From the NCBI RefSeq assembly GCF_000422485.1, contig NZ_KE383848.1, positions 96,118-160,117 of the forward strand: a stretch of DNA of 64,000 nucleotides, given 5' to 3'. The DNA is from Paenibacillus pasadenensis DSM 19293 (GTDB taxonomy: Bacteria > Bacillota > Bacilli > Paenibacillales > Paenibacillaceae). Position 1 is the stretch's first letter. Each line of letters opens with the position of its first letter. Shown piece after piece: positions 29,012 to 38,200 of the stretch. Position numbers and translations under genes: made by a program. Under the pieces are notes generated by a model. The model had not been told where the DNA came from. It ran no database searches and worked only from the letters and a program-made list of their open reading frames with translations.

Positions 29012-29209
29012 GGAAACCCGGCGCGCCGGCCCGACGAGGGAGTCGGGAGTGCCTTGGATAGCGGAAATCCAGCGCATCGGCCCGACGAGGGAGTCGAAAG
29101 TGCCCTGGATAGCGGAAAACCGGCGCATCGGCCCGACGAGGGAGTCGGGAGTGCCTTGGATAGCGGAAACCTGGCGCATCGGCTCGACGAGGGAGTGGAG
29201 AGTGCCTGA
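29012..29209 (+). repeat. 51-bp tandem repeat array A (about 3.9 copies)
   Basis: The CCGACGAGGGAGTCGG-type core recurs at exactly 51-nt steps (29030, 29081, 29132, 29183). A leading partial copy begins near 29012 and the last copy is truncated. Full copies 1 and 3 carry the dyad CCGAC-GAGGGA-GTCGG; copies 2 and 4 have lost one or two pairs. The array begins 24 nt after the stop codon of the YlmA-like gene. The remaining 28810-29011 gap shows only the lipoprotein leader. Confidence 0.93.
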
Positions 29210-29232
29210 ACTCTTCGAGCCTGCGCCCGACC

Positions 29233-30003
29233 TTACAGAGCCCGCACGTACACTCTCCCGCCATGCGTCTCCGCGGCGACCGGCGCCTCGAAAAACTCCG
29301 TCAGCGTCTGCGAGTCGAGCACGTCGGCCACCGGCCCGCTGCGGAAAATCTGCCCCCGGCGCAGCAGCAGCGCATGGCCGAGCTCCGGCACGATCTCCTC
29401 GGTATGATGCGTGACGTAGATCAGTGTTGGCGCATCGGGCCGGCGGGCCAGCTCTGAGATGCTTTCGAGCAGCCGCTCGCGCGAGAACAGGTCGAGCCCG
29501 TTGCACGGCTCGTCGAGGATGAGCACCCGCGGCGAAGCCATGAGGGCGCGCGCGACGAGCAGCTTCTGCTTTTCGCCCTGCGAGCAGGTGCCGTACTCCC
29601 GGTCCCATAGATGGGAGCATCCGAGCGCCTCCATATGCTCCCGGGCTCGCGTCTCGTCCCCCTCGGATACATCGTCGTACAGCCCGATCGTCGCATGGAT
29701 GCCGCTCAGGACGACGTATTGGGCGCGGTCGGTCTTGTACAGCTTGTCCTGCAAAGAATTGCTCACCCATCCGATCGACTTGCGCAGCTCGCGCAGATCG
29801 ACCTCGCCGTACTTGCGCCCGAGCACGGACACCTCGCCCGACGTCGGCCAGATGTAGCCGCAGACGATGTTCAGCAGCGTCGTCTTGCCGGAGCCGTTCA
29901 GGCCGAGCAGCGCCCAGTGCTCGCCGGGCCGCACGCGCCAGCTGACATCGTCGAGCAGCGTCCGATTCTCTCTTTTCCACGTCACATGCTTCAGCTCGAT
30001 CAT
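29233..30003 (-). CDS. ABC transporter ATP-binding protein (YlmA-like)
   Basis: 256 residues: Walker A LGLNGSGKTTLLN, signature CSQGEKQKLLVARALM (a variant LSGGQ), Walker B VLILDEPCNGLDLFSRE, H-loop IYVTHHTEEIVPE. The variant signature and the HHTEEI loop match YlmA/ModF-like stand-alone ATPases with no membrane partner nearby. A regulatory or salvage role rather than import is possible. ATG 30003 follows GGGAGGGATC. A 51-bp repeat array lies directly after the stop. Confidence 0.87.
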   Translation of the reverse strand: MIELKHVTWKRENRTLLDDVSWRVRPGEHWALLGLNGSGKTTLLNIVCGYIWPTSGEVSVLGRKYGEVDLRELRKSIGWVSNSLQDKLYKTDRAQYVVLSGIHATIGLYDDVSEGDETRAREHMEALGCSHLWDREYGTCSQGEKQKLLVARALMASPRVLILDEPCNGLDLFSRERLLESISELARRPDAPTLIYVTHHTEEIVPELGHALLLRRGQIFRSGPVADVLDSQTLTEFFEAPVAAETHGGRVYVRAL

Positions 30004-30070
30004 GATGATCCCTCCCGATTCAATTGACCTGTATATCGTTCTATTCTAAAGGATTTTCCTGCAGCGGACC

Positions 30071-30120
30071 TATACAAAATCTTTAAAATTCGCTGACGAG
30101 GCCTTTACATCGCCTTGATA
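30071..30120 (+). promoter_or_regulatory. PhoP-box-like direct repeats upstream of the SLH surface protein
   Basis: Hexamers TATACA, TTTAAA, CTGACG, TTTACA and TTGATA begin at 30071, 30082, 30093, 30104 and 30115: exactly 11-nt spacing, as in Bacillus PhoP boxes (TT[ACT]A[CT]A with 5-nt gaps). One is a perfect match, three miss by one base and one is poor. TATGCT at 30119 could be the -10. This would make the gene part of the phosphate-starvation regulon. Confidence 0.5.
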
Positions 30121-30164
30121 TGCTCGCTAGCAGGACAGCCAAGCTGACGAGGGGGACAAACAAG

Positions 30165-33100
30165 ATGAACAGGAAGAAGCGGAACTGGATGCGCGCGGCA
30201 GGACTCGGACTGAGCCTGACGACCGCGGCGGCCGGACTGGTGCCGGCAGCGGGCCTGGGAACGGCCGCTGCGGCGACGGAGGAGCAGGCGGCGGTCGCGG
30301 CCGTTTCGGCGACGACGTCAGAGACGATGTCTCAGCAGGTGTACGCCGATGCCTTCGCCATGACCAAGATCGGCGAGTACCGCGTCGGCATGGCGAGCGA
30401 GGACGGCGGCGTGGCCGAGATCGTGAAGTACAACCGCGACAACGGACGGTTCTACGTCGTGAACGGCTCCGCCACTCCGCCGAGCCTCGACATTGTCGAG
30501 CTGAAGGCGGGCACGATGCAGCTTCAGCGCAAGCTCGACGTCAAGCAGCTGGCTGAGGCCGAGGCCGGCTTCGCCTTCGGCGACCTGACGAGCGTCGACA
30601 TCAATGTGGCGGCGAAGCGCGTGTTCGTCGCCGTGCAGGCGGCAGGCGCGAACGACGCGGGCCGGGTGCTGGAGCTCGATTACGAGGGCAATCTGGTGAA
30701 GGCGTATCCGGCAGGCAAGCAGCCGGACATGGTGAAGTCGACGCCGGATGGCCGGTACGTGCTGACCGCCGATGAGGGCGAGCCGCGCGGCGGCGCCGGC
30801 ACGCCCGATCCGGAGGGCAGCGTCACGATCGTCGATCGCAGCACGGGCACGTCGCGGCAGATCGGCTTCGGCGACGCGAGCGTCATCGACGACCGCGTCC
30901 ATATCCGCGGGGCTGTCGACGGCAGCGGCCAGATCGTCGGCAAAGGACCGAAGTCCAAAGCGGCGACCGATCTGGAGCCGGAGTACATCGCGCTGTCGAA
31001 GGACGGAAAGACCGCGTATGTCTCGCTGCAGGAAAACAACGCCGTCGCCGAGCTCGACATCGAAGCGGGACGCTTTACGGCGGTGCGCGGCCTTGGTCTT
31101 AAGGATCTGAGGCTGCCCGCGAACGCGCTCGACCTCGACGGCAAGGACAAGCAGTACAAGCCGGTGACGGCCGACGCCTACGGCGTCTACATGCCGGACG
31201 GCATCGCTTCGTACGAGGCGGGCGGCCGCATGTATCTGGTCACGGCCAACGAAGGCGACGCCACGGAATGGCCGGGCATGACGAACGCCTCCAAGGTGAA
31301 GTCGCTCAAGGACAAGCTGGCGCCGGGCTCGGCCGCGGCGGCGTTTTTCGGAGCGACCAAGGCGTATGACGACGTCGAGGCGATGAGCGACTGGGGCACG
31401 GACGCCATCTATCTGTACGGCGGCCGGTCGTTCTCGATCTGGGACGCGGCGGAGCTGAAGCAGGTGTACGACAGCGGCAACGCGTTCGAGGCGATTACCG
31501 CCTCGCGGCTGCCGGACTATTTCAACGCCTCCAACACGAATAAGAAGTTCGATTCCCGAAGCACGAAAAAAGGACCGGAGCCCGAGGACGTGCGGATCGG
31601 CCATGTCGGCGAGCGCACGCTTGCCTTTACCGGCCTCGAGCGCATCGGCGGCGTCATGGCGTATGACGTGACTTCTCCGGCGGAAGCCCGGTTCGTCAGC
31701 TACGTCAATACGCGGGACTTCAGCGAAAGCGGGGGCGAAAACGCGATGAACACCGATTCCGCGCCAGAGGGGCTCGAGTTCATTGCCGCGGCGGACAGCC
31801 CGACGGGACAGCCGCTGCTGCTCGTCGCCCATGAAGTGAGCGGCACGGTCGCCCTTCTGCAGCTGGAGACGACGCGCGTAGAGCTGGCCAGGCAGGAGCT
31901 GGCCTTGACGGCTGGCGAGGCGGCGGTGCAGCTGGAGGCGAAAGCGGTGCCCGGAGCGGGAGCCCCGACGGTTACTGCGCTGACCTATTCGTCCAGCCGG
32001 CCGGATATCGCCTCGGTCGATGCGGCCGGCAAGGTGAAGCCGCTCCAGGCTGGCAGCGCGGTCATCCGCGTCGTCAGCGCCGACGGCTACGGCGTCGCCG
32101 AGCTGAGCGTGACGGTGAAGGCGGCGGCAGAGCCGAGCGTCTCGCCGACTCCGACGCCAAGCGCAACGCCTACGCCAACGCCGACGCCGGGCGGTGGCGG
32201 GGGCGGCGTCGTGCCGACGTCGAGCCCGAGCGTCTCGCCAAGCCCGACGCCATCTCCTGCGGCTGTGCAGGTGAGCGTGAGCGGCGGCGTCGCGAGCGGC
32301 GTGCTGGAGCAGGCGGCAGGCACGGACGGCTTCGCCGAATTCGGCGCGGCCGGTCTGGAGCAGGCGCTGGAGCGGCTGAGCGCGGCTGGAGCGGCCCGGC
32401 GCGAGCTGGAGCTGCGCGCGGCAGCCGGCTCGGCGGACGCGGCCGGACTGCGGCTGACGGCTGATGCGGCCGCAAGGCTGGCGGCGGCAGGCTTAGAGCG
32501 CGTGACGCTGAGCGCGGCGGGACTGGCTTCCGCCGAGTGGAGCGGCGAGGCGTTCGCCGCGGCGGTGCGTGCCGCCGGAGGCGGCGCATGGTCGCTGGAG
32601 GCGAAGGGCGGCAGCGGCGCGGTGAGCGTGACGGTCATCGCCGCCGGCAAGGAGCTGCGCGGAGCGGACGCCGCAGCGGTGCGGCTGAGCCTGCCTTACG
32701 CGCCGTCGACCGTGGAAGCGAAGCGGCCGGAAGCGATCGTGGCGCTCGATGCGGCGGGCCGGCCGATTATCCGCAGCTCGTATCGGGATGGCCGGCTGAT
32801 CCTGGCCGGCAGCGGCTCGGGCTCGTACCGGATCGCATTTGAAGCTGCGGCCTATGGCGATACCGCCGGCAAGTACATGGAAGCCCCGGCCGCGTTCCTG
32901 ACGGCCCGCGGCATCGTGCAAGGCACGGCAGCCGGCGTCTTCTCGCCGCAGCGGACGCTGACCCGCGCCGATCTCGCGGTCATGCTGAGCCGCCTGGCGG
33001 GAGCGGACAGCGGCGCCGGAGCGGCAGCCGGCGGCAGCGGATTCGCGGACGTGCCGCGCGGCGCCTATTATGCGCCGGCAGTCGCTTGGGCGGCGGCCGA

Positions 33101-33416
33101 AGGCATCGCGGGCGGCACCGGCGGCGGACGCTTCGAGCCGCTCGCGCCGGTGACGCGCGAGCAGCTGGCCGTGATGCTCTCGCGCTTCGCGGGCAGCGCC
33201 GGCTGGGAGCTGCCGTCCGTCGGAGCGAGCGCCTTCGCGGATGCGGCCTCCATCTCGCCGTTTGCACGCGAGGCGGTGGACGTCTTGGCCGGGGCCGGCA
33301 TCGTGAGCGGGCGTCCGGGCGCGGACGGCCAGGCGCGCTTCGCGCCGCAAGCGTCCGCCACGCGCGGCGAAGCGGCGGCGATGCTCGCGATGTTCGTGCA
33401 GGCTTCCTTCCTCTAG
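30165..33416 (+). CDS. SLH-anchored surface protein with choice-of-anchor I beta-propeller domain
   Basis: 1083 residues, exported to the S-layer. An N-terminal Sec signal (KKRNWMRAAGLGLSL, Ala-rich cleavage region) is followed by a choice-of-anchor I propeller (about 55-568; FYVVNGSATPPSLDIVEL, YVLTADEGEPRGGAG, EGDATEWPGM). Next come a Big_2-like Ig domain (about 570-653), a Pro/Thr/Ser linker (655-700), an Ala/Leu-rich domain and three SLH repeats (about 902-945, 958-1008, 1022-1083) with the FADV and LTRADLAVMLSRLAG motifs. ATG 30165 follows GAGGGGG. Choice-of-anchor I proteins are often linked to phosphatases or 5'-nucleotidases. With the upstream PhoP-box-like array this suggests a phosphate-related surface role (inference). 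Confidence 0.88.
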   Translation: MNRKKRNWMRAAGLGLSLTTAAAGLVPAAGLGTAAAATEEQAAVAAVSATTSETMSQQVYADAFAMTKIGEYRVGMASEDGGVAEIVKYNRDNGRFYVVNGSATPPSLDIVELKAGTMQLQRKLDVKQLAEAEAGFAFGDLTSVDINVAAKRVFVAVQAAGANDAGRVLELDYEGNLVKAYPAGKQPDMVKSTPDGRYVLTADEGEPRGGAGTPDPEGSVTIVDRSTGTSRQIGFGDASVIDDRVHIRGAVDGSGQIVGKGPKSKAATDLEPEYIALSKDGKTAYVSLQENNAVAELDIEAGRFTAVRGLGLKDLRLPANALDLDGKDKQYKPVTADAYGVYMPDGIASYEAGGRMYLVTANEGDATEWPGMTNASKVKSLKDKLAPGSAAAAFFGATKAYDDVEAMSDWGTDAIYLYGGRSFSIWDAAELKQVYDSGNAFEAITASRLPDYFNASNTNKKFDSRSTKKGPEPEDVRIGHVGERTLAFTGLERIGGVMAYDVTSPAEARFVSYVNTRDFSESGGENAMNTDSAPEGLEFIAAADSPTGQPLLLVAHEVSGTVALLQLETTRVELARQELALTAGEAAVQLEAKAVPGAGAPTVTALTYSSSRPDIASVDAAGKVKPLQAGSAVIRVVSADGYGVAELSVTVKAAAEPSVSPTPTPSATPTPTPTPGGGGGGVVPTSSPSVSPSPTPSPAAVQVSVSGGVASGVLEQAAGTDGFAEFGAAGLEQALERLSAAGAARRELELRAAAGSADAAGLRLTADAAARLAAAGLERVTLSAAGLASAEWSGEAFAAAVRAAGGGAWSLEAKGGSGAVSVTVIAAGKELRGADAAAVRLSLPYAPSTVEAKRPEAIVALDAAGRPIIRSSYRDGRLILAGSGSGSYRIAFEAAAYGDTAGKYMEAPAAFLTARGIVQGTAAGVFSPQRTLTRADLAVMLSRLAGADSGAGAAAGGSGFADVPRGAYYAPAVAWAAAEGIAGGTGGGRFEPLAPVTREQLAVMLSRFAGSAGWELPSVGASAFADAASISPFAREAVDVLAGAGIVSGRPGADGQARFAPQASATRGEAAAMLAMFVQASFL

Positions 33417-33449
33417 AGGTTACTGGGTTTATCCGGCTGTACGGCATGA

Positions 33450-33736
33450 GCCGGCTGCAGCCGGAAAAAATCGGGCTGCAGCTGTCGTAGAGAGCTTGAA
33501 GCTGGCTGGAACCGGAAAAAATCGGGTTGCAGCTGTCGCGGAGCGCTCGAAGCCGGCTGGAACCGGAAGAAATCGGGTTGCAGCTGTCGTAGAGAGCTTG
33601 AAGCCGGCTGGAGCCGGAAGAAATCGGGTTGCAGCTGTCGTAGAGAGCTCGGAGCCGGCTGGAGCCGGAAGAAATCGGGTTGCAGCTGTCGTAGAGAGCT
33701 TGAAGCCGGCTGTAGCCGGAAATAATCGGGTTGCAG
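33450..33736 (+). repeat. 51-bp tandem repeat array B (about 5.6 copies)
   Basis: TCGGG starts at 33471, 33522, 33573, 33624, 33675 and 33726: five successive 51-nt steps. Each unit contains CCGGCT-NN-AGCCGG, whose two loop bases vary (GC, GG, GT) while the stem is kept perfect in four units; two carry an A-C or wobble change. The array starts 33 nt after the SLH-protein stop. All three minus-strand frames are open through it because 51 is a multiple of three; no ribosome binding site supports translation. Confidence 0.95.
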
Positions 33737-33794
33737 AAACGATGGCTTGAAAACGGATCGGCCAATATGTCGGAAAGCGAATCCGGGCATGTGA

Positions 33795-33837
33795 AAAGGA
33801 TGTTCTTTGTCGAATCAATCGACAGGGAACATCCTTT
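33795..33837. other. Long stem-loop, terminator-like
   Basis: AAAGGATGTTC, then TGTCGA-ATCAA-TCGACA, then GAACATCCTTT form one extended hairpin between arrays B and C. T runs on either side are weak (CCTTTCTC / CCTTTTCAC), so it may be an inefficient bidirectional terminator for the SLH and AraC genes or an RNA-end protector. Confidence 0.5.
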
Positions 33838-33903
33838 CTCATATAAAGAAAGTCTTTCTTCCTTCGCAGGTTGCCGAGATTAGGGTGCGGATACGAACAG
33901 GTG

Positions 33904-33933
33904 AGGCCGTAACCCGATTACGGGTTGCGGCCT
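33904..33933. other. Near-perfect 30-nt palindrome
   Basis: AGGCCG-T-AACCCG-ATTA-CGGGTT-G-CGGCCT: twelve pairs with one mismatch and a four-base loop. No T tract follows. It lies in the gene-free stretch 33417-34313, where otherwise only repeats are seen. Confidence 0.7.
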
Positions 33934-33999
33934 TGGCATTGCGTAAGGACTTCGAAGAGACCCAGAGTCCGTCTCGCATCCATTCGGGTAGACGAGGCG

Positions 34000-34165
34000 A
34001 TGTTGCTGCGGCGGAGAGGACGCTCGTCAGTGCCAAATTTACTACTGGTGGAGGCCTTGCGGCAGAAATGGAGCCCGTCAGTGGCAAATTTACCACTGGT
34101 GGAGGCATTGCGGCGGAAATGGAGCCCGCCAGTGCCCAATTTACCACTAGCAGAGGCGCTGCGGC
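34000..34165 (+). repeat. 51-bp tandem repeat array C (about 3 copies)
   Basis: The AAATTT/CAATTT core lies at 34035, 34086 and 34137, again at 51-nt steps, and a diverged copy precedes. The middle unit has CAGTGG-CAAATTTA-CCACTG as a perfect dyad; the outer two are weakened. Sequence is unrelated to arrays A and B. It lies 150 nt beyond the AraC stop codon on the minus strand. Confidence 0.88.
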
Positions 34166-34167
34166 GC

Positions 34168-34262
34168 AGCATGCGTCTGTGCGATCGGATAACCAGCAAG
34201 GGCAGCATGCGTCTGTGCGATCGGATAATCACCAGGGCAGCATGCGGCTGCATGCAGACCGC
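34168..34262 (+). repeat. 35-bp tandem repeat (2.7 copies)
   Basis: CAGCATGCGTCTGTGCGATC recurs at 34168 and 34203; a third truncated copy starts at 34238 (CAGCATGCGGCTGCATGCAG). It directly abuts array C and comes within 52 nt of the AraC stop. Confidence 0.88.
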
Positions 34263-34313
34263 CTGTACGGCCTGCATGCAGCTGCGCGAGCGGACCGCCC
34301 AGCCTTATCCCGC

Positions 34314-35099
34314 CTACCCCCGCATGCGCGAGAGGAACTGGTTCATGAGCAGCGGCAGCGAGATGAGGATCGGCGGATCGTCGGGGCGCGGCTCATACAG
34401 CAAGGCATGCTGAAAGGGCGCGGGCGAGGAAGGGCCGACCTCGATCGGCGAGCGGGCGCGGGTGCGCAGCGTCGTCTGCGGCAGCAGCATGTCCATCGCT
34501 CCCATCGCCCAGGAAAGCGTCGTCCCCATCAAATAGTAGGTGCCGGGCCGGACGCCGGTGAACCGAAAGGCGCCGGGCCGCGGCAGCAGCGTCCCGTGGA
34601 TCGGCATGCCCTCCGGAATCGGCTTGGCGAACAGGCCGATCAGGACGAAGCCGTCAAAAGGCAGGACGGGCTCGACGAATCCGCTCACCTCCGACCAGAC
34701 CGGGGAGGACGACGCCTGGATCGTCGGATCGTCCCAGCTGTCCAGCGCCTGCAGCCGGCGGGCCTGATCGCCGACAGCGGAGCGGGACTGGCGGAACTCG
34801 GACGGCGTCAGCCCGACCCGCTGGGTGAAGCGAGTCGTGAACGTGCCGAGGCTCTGCTGCCCGATCTCGAGGCTGATGTCGCGGATCGTGTACTCGGTTT
34901 TGAGCAGCAGGTCCTTGGCCCGGCTGAGCCGCAGCGAGGAGACGTAGTAGAGCGGCGTCAGCCCGGTGCGCTCCTTGAACAGGCGGGCGAAATGAGAAGG
35001 GCTGTACGAGATATGCTTGGCCAAACGCTCCAGGGGCATAGGGTCGAACAAATTGCCTTGGATATAGTCGATGACTTGATCCAGCTCATCTTGCGGCAC
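34314..35099 (-). CDS. AraC-family transcriptional regulator (N-terminal DNA-binding domain)
   Basis: 261 residues. The first 100 form the AraC double helix-turn-helix: LERLAKHISYSPSHFARLFKERTGLTPLYYV and IRDISLEIGQQSLGTFTTRFTQRVGLTPSEFR. The remainder is a beta-rich effector-like part (IHGTLLPRPGAFRFTGVRPGTYYLMG) resembling carboxypeptidase-regulatory or Cna-B-type folds, so the order is DNA-binding first. The start is GTG 35099 (VPQDELDQ) behind AAAGGAGGAG; upstream in-frame ATGs lack sites. Ligand and targets unknown. Downstream of the helicase gene on the same strand. Confidence 0.87.
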   Translation of the reverse strand: MPQDELDQVIDYIQGNLFDPMPLERLAKHISYSPSHFARLFKERTGLTPLYYVSSLRLSRAKDLLLKTEYTIRDISLEIGQQSLGTFTTRFTQRVGLTPSEFRQSRSAVGDQARRLQALDSWDDPTIQASSSPVWSEVSGFVEPVLPFDGFVLIGLFAKPIPEGMPIHGTLLPRPGAFRFTGVRPGTYYLMGTTLSWAMGAMDMLLPQTTLRTRARSPIEVGPSSPAPFQHALLYEPRPDDPPILISLPLLMNQFLSRMRG

Positions 35100-35220
35100 G
35101 AGGCTCCTCCTTTGTCCGAAGCCGCGCATGGCGGACCTGCAGCCTCGGTCGAGAACATTTGTTCCTATTCTAGTCGATCTGGATGCGATTGGCAAGACTG
35201 GGTTTCGGATCCGGCTCCTC

Positions 35221-38200
35221 TCAGCGCCTCGCGCTGAGCTGGCTTTTCCACAGCACGAAGCGGTGCCGGTCGCGCTCCGCTCCGAGTCCGCGCAGCGCCT
35301 CGGCTGCCGGCGTCTCGTCCACCGGGCGGCCGTTCCACTGCTCGACGGCGATCTTGGCCAGCCCCTGGCGGGCGGCGATCGACGCGAGCGCCTGCTGCAG
35401 CGATGCGGCCGCAGGCGCTTCGTCCCGCGCCTCTCCCTTCGGGCCGAGGCTGCGGATGCGGCGGCCGTTGCTTTCCACCCAGAAGCGCCACTCTCCGTCC
35501 TCCAGGACGAGGAAGTTGCCGGGCTTGCGGGCGAAGCCGCCGTCGCCGTCCCCGGGCCAGTCGGCCAGCAGGCCGAACGGATTGGCCGGATCGGCCGCGC
35601 TCAGCACGGTCAGGCCGTCCTCCTCGCCGGGCAGCGGCTGGCGCAGCGACTCGGCGATCTCCCGCGTCGTGAACTGCATCGCCGGGACGCCTTCGATGAG
35701 CTGTCCGCGCACGAGCACGCCCCATTCCTCGAGCCGCTTGAGCGCCGGCAGCAGCTCGTCCCAGGCGCATGGCGACATCGCGGCCGCCAGGTCGCGCGAC
35801 ACGATGCCGTAGACGTCGAGCAGCCGGTCGATCCAGCGCAGCGCCGGCGATCCGTCCTGCGGGAGAGAGCCTGCGGCGGGCGCGGCGCCGTCCCCATGAT
35901 GCGCATTGGAGGCGGACGGCCCTGAACGAAGAGCCGGCAAGCCGCTCTCCGTGCTCGCGCTTGGCTCGGCCGCGCTCCGCTTCGCCAGTCCCGTGCTTGC
36001 CGCGGCTTGCGGCCTATGCGAACCGCTGTCCTGCGGCGGACGCAGCGAGCCGGTCCAGAACCAGCGGCCGAGCCCGGAGCCGCCCCAGGCGCCCCGGCCG
36101 GAACGGGAGCCGCGCGAGCGGGAGGCCGAAGACGGGCCGCGCAGCGGGGCGAACTGGTCGTTCGATACTTGGCCTTGCCAGACGAGCTCGAGCAGCTCGG
36201 CCTGCACCTCGGACGGCTGGCGGCCGAGCTCGCGGGCGAGCGGGGCGAGGAACATCGCGCCGCCGCGCTTCAGGCGCTCCAGCAGCTGCGGATGGGCGGG
36301 CCGCGCATCCTCCTGCGGCAGCCAGGAGGCGATCAGATCGCGCGATTCCGGGAGGAAGAAGGCGATCTTGCCTTCCTTTTCCCCGTCGCCCTGGCGTCCG
36401 AGCCACAGCACCTCGCCGGAGGCGCAGAGCAGGTCGAGCTCCTCGGGCCGGTAGGAGGCGAGCCGCGACGGCAGCAGGAACGACTCCCAGTACGACAGCG
36501 GGAAAAAGAAGCCCTGCAGCTGCTCCAGCACCCGCAGCAGGCCGTGCTCTCCTTGCAGCTGCGTGCCTTGGAGCGCATGCTGCCGGCCGGCGAGGAGACG
36601 GCACCAGCGGACGGCGTCCGCCGCCTCGCTGCGGCCGCGCGCCGCCTGCACGGACAGCCGGACGACGCGCGCGGCGGTCAGCGCCGACGTGTAGAGGAGC
36701 TCGTCCTCCTCGGCGAAAGGCGCGAGCTGGATGCGGTCCGCCTCCAGCAGCCGCGGAATCAGGCTCCGCGCGCCGTCCGCGCCGAGCGCCGGATAGCGGG
36801 CGGCCAGCTCCTCCGGCGTGAAGGCGAGCCGGCCGGCGATCCAGCGCTCGACGACGAAGGACGCGGCGTCGTCCTCCTGCGGGAAGCGGCCGTACAGCTC
36901 GGCCTCGTCCGCGCAGATGAAGCGGCCCGCTAGCCCGCCGCCCGGCTCGTAGCCGGCGACGCGCCGCTGCTGCCGCAGCTGGCGCAGCCAGCCGGCTGCC
37001 GAGGGATCGGCATCGGCTGCGCCCAGCAGCTCCGCCTCGGTCAGATCGCCCCGCTGCTTGAGCAGCCGGTAGAGCTCGTCCGCGCTGCCCGGGGCGCCTG
37101 CGGCAGGCGTCTCGAGACGCCGGCGCTCCGCTTCGAGCACCTGCGGATCGACGGCTCCGCGCAGCGCTTCCTGGCCGAACAGCTCGCCGGCGAGCTCGCG
37201 GCTCATCTGCAGCAGCTGCGCCTGGACGGCGCGGTCGAGGCCGTCGCCCTCGTAGATGCGCATGTTGACGTAGTCGGCGGCGAACTGCGAGGCGAGCGGG
37301 GACGGCAGGTCGCGGTAATGGACGGCCATCGCGATCCGGCCTTCCTGCATCTGGCCGAGCAGCTCCTTCAGGCGCGGCTCGTCGAGATAGTCCCGCAGGC
37401 ATTCGCGCATCGCCTCGCCGAGATAGGGGAAGCGGTCCGCATAAGGAAGCGCGGCCCGCAGCAGCTCCTCCCCGCGCAAGCGGAGCTGCCACATCGGCGT
37501 GCGGCCGAAGCTGCGCTTCAGCAGCAGCGACGTCTCGGCGATGCGCCGAAACGCTACGGCGAGCAACGGCGAGCCGGGCAGCGCCTCGACGAGCAGCTCC
37601 CGCAGGTTGTCCGGCGTCACGGAACGGACTGCCTGCAGCCAGGACGGATCCCACTCCGGCAGCACGAACTCGATGCCGTTGTCCTTGGCGTTGCCGTACA
37701 GGCGATGGGGCAGGCTCGTCTCGAACTTCCGCTCGATCGCCAGCTGCAAGGTGCGGTTCACTCGGCGGCCCCAGGCGTTGTGGATGACGATATGGGTCTG
37801 GCCGGCGATGTCCTTGTACACCTCCACCGCCAGCCGCGCGGCGGTCGGGACGACGCCGGTCGCCCGCTGCGCGCGCACGAGGGAGACGAGGCTGCGCGCA
37901 GCCCGGTCGTCGAGGCGGTACGGCTCCTGCAGGTCGCGGATGACCGCTTCCTCCGCCGCGCTGAAAGGGGCGTCCGATTCGTCGGCGTTCGTCGGAGCGA
38001 GCGGAGCCCCGTCGCCGGATGCCGACGGCTTGGGGCGGGCAGGCTCGGACTCCGGGCCGTCGGGCAATGCCGGGGCCGCTCCAACGCGAGCCGCGTCGAA
38101 TGACATTTCCGAGGGAGCTTCATGGGAAGCCGCATCGGCCGCAAGGATGGTCGGCGCCGCATCGTGAGCATCGGCCGGGGCGGGCGCTCCAACGCGAGCC

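Noticed and set aside
33413-33842. Repeat-encoded peptides on the minus strand of array B
   Set aside because: All three frames are equally open and none has a ribosome binding site, so translation is not supported.
28990-34262. CRISPR array
   Set aside because: Repeats are directly tandem without unique spacers, the units are 35 or 51 bp, and no cas gene is present.
33807-35237. 476-codon plus-strand frame running through repeats and opposite the AraC gene
   Set aside because: Its repeats and antisense composition give no domain, and the AraC gene on the other strand is well supported.
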